This document shows, one piece after another, positions 60,062-64,000 of a stretch of DNA of 64,000 bases (within the stretch, counting starts at the first letter, position 1; each line of letters opens with the position of its first letter). The notes beneath the pieces are model-generated. The model made no database searches and was not told the origin of the DNA. It worked only from the letters and a program-made list of their open reading frames with translations. A program made the position numbers and the translations under genes. Origin of the DNA: Sphingomonas sp. SUN019 (GTDB taxonomy: Bacteria; Pseudomonadota; Alphaproteobacteria; Sphingomonadales; Sphingomonadaceae). The stretch lies in NCBI RefSeq assembly GCF_024758705.1, contig NZ_CP096971.1, forward strand, positions 3,005,501 through 3,069,500, read 5' to 3'.

Positions 60062-60739
60062 CTATCGTGCGAGCTGATTGCGAACCGAAACGCGATCTAA
60101 CGATACCGAAACTGGCCGCGCAGCCTCGCCCGCGGGGACCAGGAACATACCAAATGTTAGGACCCCGCTTTCGATGGTGGGTACGGTCGGCTCCAGCGAC
60201 GGATCGTAGCGTCCATTCATCGTAATGTTGATCTTTGTCGGGCTGTCGTTCTTCGACAGGTTGGCGAAATCGCTTGCGGACCGATCGAAGCACGCTTGCG
60301 CCACCTCGTTGCGCCCGCACCGCGCAATGCCGTCGATCCTTCCGTAAAAGCTGCTTACCTGCGCGCCATTGTCCAGATTGAAGACGGCTGGCGTATTCGG
60401 CATGGCGACGCTGATCGGATCGTCGCCGCGGTTTTCGAGCGAGATGACGCCGCGCACCATCACCGCCTGCGGACGTTCACGGGACAGCACCATCGCTTGT
60501 GGCCGAACGACCAGCGGCCCGAAGCAACTCGCGCCTTCGGGGCAGCGCGCGGCGGGTGGGGGCGACGTAGCTATTGAGGGCGCGGCTGCCTGTTCCGCTT
60601 GCCCCGACAGATCGGGAGCAGCAACGGCCTTCCCCGTCACGGAATTGTCTTCGGTCGTCGACGTCGCGCCGTCCGGCTGCGAGCAGGACGTCAACGCAAG
60701 GAGAAATACGGCTGCGGCGTGGGGAGCGGTCAGCTGCAC
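60062..60739 (-). CDS. Putative lipoprotein of unknown function
   Basis: 225 residues from GTG 60739, which has AGGAGA 6 bases upstream. The N-terminus VQLTAPHAAAVFLLALTSCS is a lipoprotein signal with lipobox LTSC. Residues ~25-75 are low complexity; ~75-225 form a beta-rich domain (ARCPEGASCFGPLVVRPQAM; VRGVISLENRGDDPISVAMP) with Cys pairs that could form disulfides. No family recognised. The start overlaps the upstream unknown gene by 10 bases, so the two probably act together. Confidence 0.6.
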   Translation of the reverse strand: MQLTAPHAAAVFLLALTSCSQPDGATSTTEDNSVTGKAVAAPDLSGQAEQAAAPSIATSPPPAARCPEGASCFGPLVVRPQAMVLSRERPQAVMVRGVISLENRGDDPISVAMPNTPAVFNLDNGAQVSSFYGRIDGIARCGRNEVAQACFDRSASDFANLSKNDSPTKINITMNGRYDPSLEPTVPTIESGVLTFGMFLVPAGEAARPVSVSLDRVSVRNQLAR

Positions 60740-61320
60740 GAAGATTCTCCTGATTTCTCGGTGGCGGCGATTGCGTTGTTGAGACGCGCGGCGATGGCTT
60801 CTACGAGGGCCGAATGATTGGCGAACCGCAGCCCGACCGGGCCGCACAAGCGCCAGCCGCGGCTCGGCGTCCGCATCGCCCAGCGCAGATCGACTGCGCT
60901 TCGCGCCGTACCGGTGGAGTGCAGGTCGCCGAGCCGATAGACGATCCTCGTTCCAGTCAGCGGGGCCGCCACGGAACGCACTCGCTCGACAATGCGCAGG
61001 TGCATAGGGGCGACGAGCCGGCTCGCGGGACTGTTGTCGGATTGCAACTCGATCCCCACGATACCCTCGGGTCGCTGCGGAGCATTCAAACCGTCCGATC
61101 GCACCGAAGAAATGATCTCCCGAGGACTTGGCAGATTGCCCTCTTTCACCTGCCATATGTAGCTTGTCAGCGCCCCTCCGAGCATTGTCGTGCTGACACC
61201 GACCAACACCTGGAAGGCATAGTCCTGAAAGAACCGTCCTACCTTGCGGATCGGCCAGGGTCTGACCGCGGGCGCATCGCCGCCGCCCGGACGGGTTCCA
61301 GGCGGATTGCTGACGATCAT
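60730..61320 (-). CDS. Predicted single-pass membrane protein of unknown function
   Basis: 196 residues. One hydrophobic helix at about 36-58 (FQVLVGVSTTMLGGALTSYI), a cytoplasmic Pro/Arg-rich N-terminus and a ~135-residue C-terminal part containing HLRIVERVRSVAAPLTGTRI. No family recognised. It is followed by the lipoprotein gene with a 10-base overlap. Upstream, 68 bases separate it from radC on the same strand. Confidence 0.6.
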   Translation of the reverse strand: MIVSNPPGTRPGGGDAPAVRPWPIRKVGRFFQDYAFQVLVGVSTTMLGGALTSYIWQVKEGNLPSPREIISSVRSDGLNAPQRPEGIVGIELQSDNSPASRLVAPMHLRIVERVRSVAAPLTGTRIVYRLGDLHSTGTARSAVDLRWAMRTPSRGWRLCGPVGLRFANHSALVEAIAARLNNAIAATEKSGESSCS

Positions 61321-61388
61321 CGGTGGTGAGTCATGCTGAATGCCCCCGCGGGCAGATTGCCGAATTTAACCGAAAAGCGCAACGCAGC

Positions 61389-62078
61389 TCAGATCAATCC
61401 CTTGGAGCGTAGGCTGACGTGGCCGGACGTGCCGACGATAATGTGGTCGTGGACCGCGATCCCCAATCTCTTCCCCGCATCGATGATCGCGCGGGTGATT
61501 TCGATGTCGGCGCGGCTGGGGGACGGATCGCCACTGGGGTGGTTATGGACCAGGATGATCGCGGCCGATCCGAGGTCGATCGCGCGACGGATCACTTCGC
61601 GGACGTGGACCTGCGCCTGATCGATCGATCCTTCGCTGACCACCTCGTCGCGGATCAGCATATTCCGGGTATTGAGGTGCAGGACGCGGACGCGTTCGAT
61701 CGCGTGATGCGCCATGTCGGCGTGAAGATAATCGGTCAGTGCCTGCCAGTTGCCGAGCATCGGCCGCGCGGCGACCTCGCTGCGGAGCAGACGGAGCGCG
61801 GCGGCGTGCGCGATCTTGATCGCGGCGGCGCTGGTGTCGCCCATGCCGGGAACGCGCGACAAGGCGTCCGGATCGGCAGTCAGCAGGCCGCCGATGCCGC
61901 CGAATTCCTTTAGCAGCGCCTTCGCCAGCGGTTTCGTATCGCGGCGCGGGATGGCGAGCGCGAGGAGGTATTCGATCAGTTCGTGATCGAGCAAAGCGTC
62001 GCCGCCGCGCCCGAGCAACCGTTCGCGCAGCCGCGCGCGGTGGCCGTGATTGTCGGGGGGCGCATCGGCGTCGGCCAT
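61389..62078 (-). CDS. radC: RadC (UPF0758 family), full length
   Basis: 229 residues. The N-terminal helix-hairpin-helix-like UPF0758 domain (HRARLRERLLGRGGDALLDH, then RVPGMGDTSAAAIKIAHAAA) is followed by the JAB/MPN domain with the HNHPSGDPSPSRADIEIT metal-site signature, preceded by EVVSEGSIDQAQVHVREVIR. Historically linked to DNA repair, but a role is not established. A second, JAB-only paralogue lies at 17.2-17.6 kb. ATG 62078 is the family start. Confidence 0.93.
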   Translation of the reverse strand: MADADAPPDNHGHRARLRERLLGRGGDALLDHELIEYLLALAIPRRDTKPLAKALLKEFGGIGGLLTADPDALSRVPGMGDTSAAAIKIAHAAALRLLRSEVAARPMLGNWQALTDYLHADMAHHAIERVRVLHLNTRNMLIRDEVVSEGSIDQAQVHVREVIRRAIDLGSAAIILVHNHPSGDPSPSRADIEITRAIIDAGKRLGIAVHDHIIVGTSGHVSLRSKGLI

Positions 62079-62176
62079 CGAGGGCCACGCTATTGCGGTG
62101 TGATGCTCGGCGCAATTGCGCGTGTCGCCTCGGGCTGTTTAAGGTGGCTGGTAACGCGTTTAGTGGATGGGACTTG

Positions 62177-64000
62177 GTGGCTGCGGCAGACGAACAGGAT
62201 GCGCCGCGCCGCCGATCGACGCGTTTCCGCGTGTTCGTGGCGGTGGCGGTACTTGTCTGTGTGCTGCTGTTCGGCGTGTGGCTGGCACGCGTGCCGATCG
62301 CGAGCGGGCTGATCGACGATCGGTTGGCGGCGAGCGGCGTGCGCGCGCAATACGAGATCGCGGATCTGGGATTCGGGCGGCAGCGGTTAACCAATGTCGT
62401 GCTGGGCGATCCGGCGCGGCCCGATCTGGCGGCCGATTGGGTCGAGACCGTGACGCGGATCGGTATTGGTGGACCGGTGGTGACCGGCGTGCGTGCGGGA
62501 TCGGTGCGGATGCGTGGGCGGTTGGTCGACGGGAAATTGTCGCTGGGCGTGATCGACCGGTTGCTGCCCGCGCCGTCGGGTGCGCCGTTTGCGCTGCCCG
62601 CGATCGACCTGTCGGTGGCGGACGGGCGGATGCGGCTGGAGACGCCGATCGGGCTGGTCGGGGTGAAGCTTTCCGGGCGTGGGCGGCTGGACGACGGGTT
62701 TCGGGGGACGCTGGCGCTGGCGAGCGAGCGACTGGCGGCGAGCGGGTGCGCGGTGACGGGGCCGACCGCGTTGCTGTCGATCGCGACGCGTGCGACGGGG
62801 CCGCGGGTTTCTGGGCCAGTGCGGGCGAGGGCGGTCGACTGCTCGGGCGGGACCGCGCGTGACGTTGCGCTGAGCGTGGAAGCGACGTTGTCGCCGGCGC
62901 TCGATCGCTGGAACGGGCGGGCTGGTGTGAACGTGGCGCGCGTGGCGGGGGGCGGGGCGAGGCTTTCTGCGCTGGGCGGGACGATCGACTTTGCGGGCGA
63001 TGCGCGGCGGACCGAAGGGCGGATGGCGCTGACCGGCGGGGCGTTCGCTGCGGCGGGGGCGTCCGGGCGGGCTGTCGCCCTGCGGGGCACATGGCGCGTT
63101 GCGGGCGGTCGCGCGATCGTTGCGGGTCGGGCGGAGGCGCAGGGCGTGGCGGCGAGTCGCGCGACGCAGCGGATGCTGGCTTCCTCCGGCGATACAACGG
63201 TGGGAACGCCGGTCGGGCCGCTGGCCGCTTCGGCGGGGCGCGCAGCGGCGGCGGCGGCGCGTAATTTCGATGCGGCGGGCGAGTTCGCGTGGGGGACGGG
63301 CGGGCTGCTTACCTTGCGCCGGCTTGGACTGAACGCGGCGAATGGCGCGCGCGCGACCTTCGGGCAGGGTGAGGGCGTGATCGTCGGCGATCCGCGCGGC
63401 GTGCGGATCGACGGGGTGGCGATCGTCGCTGGGGGCGGCTTGCCAGGAATGCGCGTGTCGCTCTCGCAACCGCTGGCGGGTGGGGCGATCAGCGGGGAGG
63501 CGCGGGTCGATCGATATGCGACGGGTGGTGCGAATCTGGCGCTGACACCCGTGCGGTTCAGCGCGACGCCGGGCGGGGCGACGCGGATCGCCGCCACCGC
63601 GACATTGTCGGGGCCGTTGGGCGACGGGCGAGTTGACGGGCTGCGGCTGCCGGTCGTGGCAGTGTGGGACGGACGATCGCGGTTGACGGTCAACACCTCC
63701 TGCGCGCCGGTGGCGTTCGAGCGGCTGGCGGTGGCGGGGCTGGTACTGCGGCCGATGTCGGCGAGCCTTTGCCCGGTCGACGGGGCGCTGGTGCGGGTCG
63801 ATTCGCGCGGGGTGAGCGGCGGCGCGCGGACCGGGGCGTTGCGGCTGGCGGGGACTTTGGGGTCTTCGCCGATCGCGATCGCTGCGGCGGGTGCGGAGAT
63901 GCGGATTGGCGCGCGCGGGTTCACGGTCGATCGGCTCGGGGTGCGGCTGGGATCGACGGAGCGGGTGACGCGGCTCGATCTGGCGCGGCTGGACGGCGCG
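62177..64000 (+). CDS. YdbH/AsmA-like envelope protein, N-terminal part (runs off window)
   Basis: An open frame of at least 608 codons to the window end. GTG 62177 follows GGATGG; GTG 62144 and TTG 62174 are alternatives. Translation gives a basic N-terminus, one signal-anchor helix (FRVFVAVAVLVCVLLFGVWL, about 17-36), then VPIASGLIDDRLAASGVRAQ and repeated beta-strand segments rich in Gly/Ala/Val (LTNVVLGDPARPDLAADWVE; RMRLETPIGLVGVKLSGRGR). This pattern resembles YdbH, a member of the AsmA-like inner-to-outer membrane phospholipid transport group. Because the end is missing, the ynbE/ydbL partners cannot be checked. Several longer antisense ORFs are shadows of it. Confidence 0.7.
   Translation, partial: MAAADEQDAPRRRSTRFRVFVAVAVLVCVLLFGVWLARVPIASGLIDDRLAASGVRAQYEIADLGFGRQRLTNVVLGDPARPDLAADWVETVTRIGIGGPVVTGVRAGSVRMRGRLVDGKLSLGVIDRLLPAPSGAPFALPAIDLSVADGRMRLETPIGLVGVKLSGRGRLDDGFRGTLALASERLAASGCAVTGPTALLSIATRATGPRVSGPVRARAVDCSGGTARDVALSVEATLSPALDRWNGRAGVNVARVAGGGARLSALGGTIDFAGDARRTEGRMALTGGAFAAAGASGRAVALRGTWRVAGGRAIVAGRAEAQGVAASRATQRMLASSGDTTVGTPVGPLAASAGRAAAAAARNFDAAGEFAWGTGGLLTLRRLGLNAANGARATFGQGEGVIVGDPRGVRIDGVAIVAGGGLPGMRVSLSQPLAGGAISGEARVDRYATGGANLALTPVRFSATPGGATRIAATATLSGPLGDGRVDGLRLPVVAVWDGRSRLTVNTSCAPVAFERLAVAGLVLRPMSASLCPVDGALVRVDSRGVSGGARTGALRLAGTLGSSPIAIAAAGAEMRIGARGFTVDRLGVRLGSTERVTRLDLARLDGA

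Noticed and set aside
61543..63924. 793-codon minus-strand open frame rich in Ser/Pro/Arg/Ala
   Set aside because: It is antisense to radC's flank and to the YdbH-like frame, has low-complexity composition typical of shadow frames in high-GC DNA, and shows no family motif.

Overview
The window is chromosomal DNA from a high-GC alphaproteobacterium of the Sphingomonas type. Support for this: a ceramide/sphingolipid block at the left edge (serine palmitoyltransferase N-terminus, dedicated acyl carrier protein, ketoceramide-reductase-like SDR), the rplU-rpmA-(acetyltransferase)-obgE-proB arrangement, prfB without the programmed frameshift, and several intergenic palindromic repeats of the kind scattered through sphingomonad genomes. 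No transposase, integrase, phage gene or CRISPR array was seen.

Left third (1-19.8 kb) is mostly housekeeping. Sphingolipid genes follow proB on the minus strand. Then come an AraC regulator, obgE, a TetR regulator, a GNAT acetyltransferase, rpmA-rplU with a clear terminator and promoter, hspQ, and tRNA-Ser(CGA). Two unusual genes follow: a SLOG-like sensor domain fused to a four-helix membrane region, and a permuted NlpC/P60-like protein with a large unknown C-terminal part. After these are a second TetR gene, penicillin-binding protein 1A, prfB, a lipoprotein with a methyltransferase fold, a short RadC-like protein, thyA and a glycosyltransferase.

The centre (20-56 kb) is a large surface-polysaccharide region. 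It opens with a 1509-residue secreted RTX/VCBS protein containing fourteen repeats of about 57 residues. A Wzx/Wzy-type exopolysaccharide locus follows. It has a co-polymerase/BY-kinase, a Wzx flippase and two LuxR-type regulators with degenerate receiver domains. A seven-gene minus-strand operon carries three glycosyltransferase genes (one fused to a polyprenyl-phosphate phosphoglycosyltransferase), an N-formyltransferase-like protein, a PIG-L deacetylase, an ATP-grasp ligase and a HAD phosphatase. A divergent plus-strand operon carries a PglF/WbpM-like 4,6-dehydratase, a sugar aminotransferase, a sulfotransferase, Wzy, a short OPX protein, an outer-membrane beta-barrel and a lipoprotein polysaccharide lyase. 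A methyltransferase and a GT-C membrane glycosyltransferase come next, then a minus-strand CDP-deoxysugar operon: rfbF, rfbG, a His-type PLP dehydratase without Fe-S cysteines, a C-methyltransferase, a ketoreductase and a GtrB-like transferase. Together these genes suggest an envelope or secreted glycan containing a 4-amino sugar that may be N-formylated or N-acylated, sulfate, and a branched CDP-derived deoxysugar.

The right end (56.3-64 kb) returns to core functions: a 40-residue small protein, folA, ribF, purB, a secreted EF-hand protein, two unknown envelope proteins, full-length radC, and the start of a YdbH/AsmA-like envelope protein that runs off the window. All product names rest on motifs and family recall; no database search was run.
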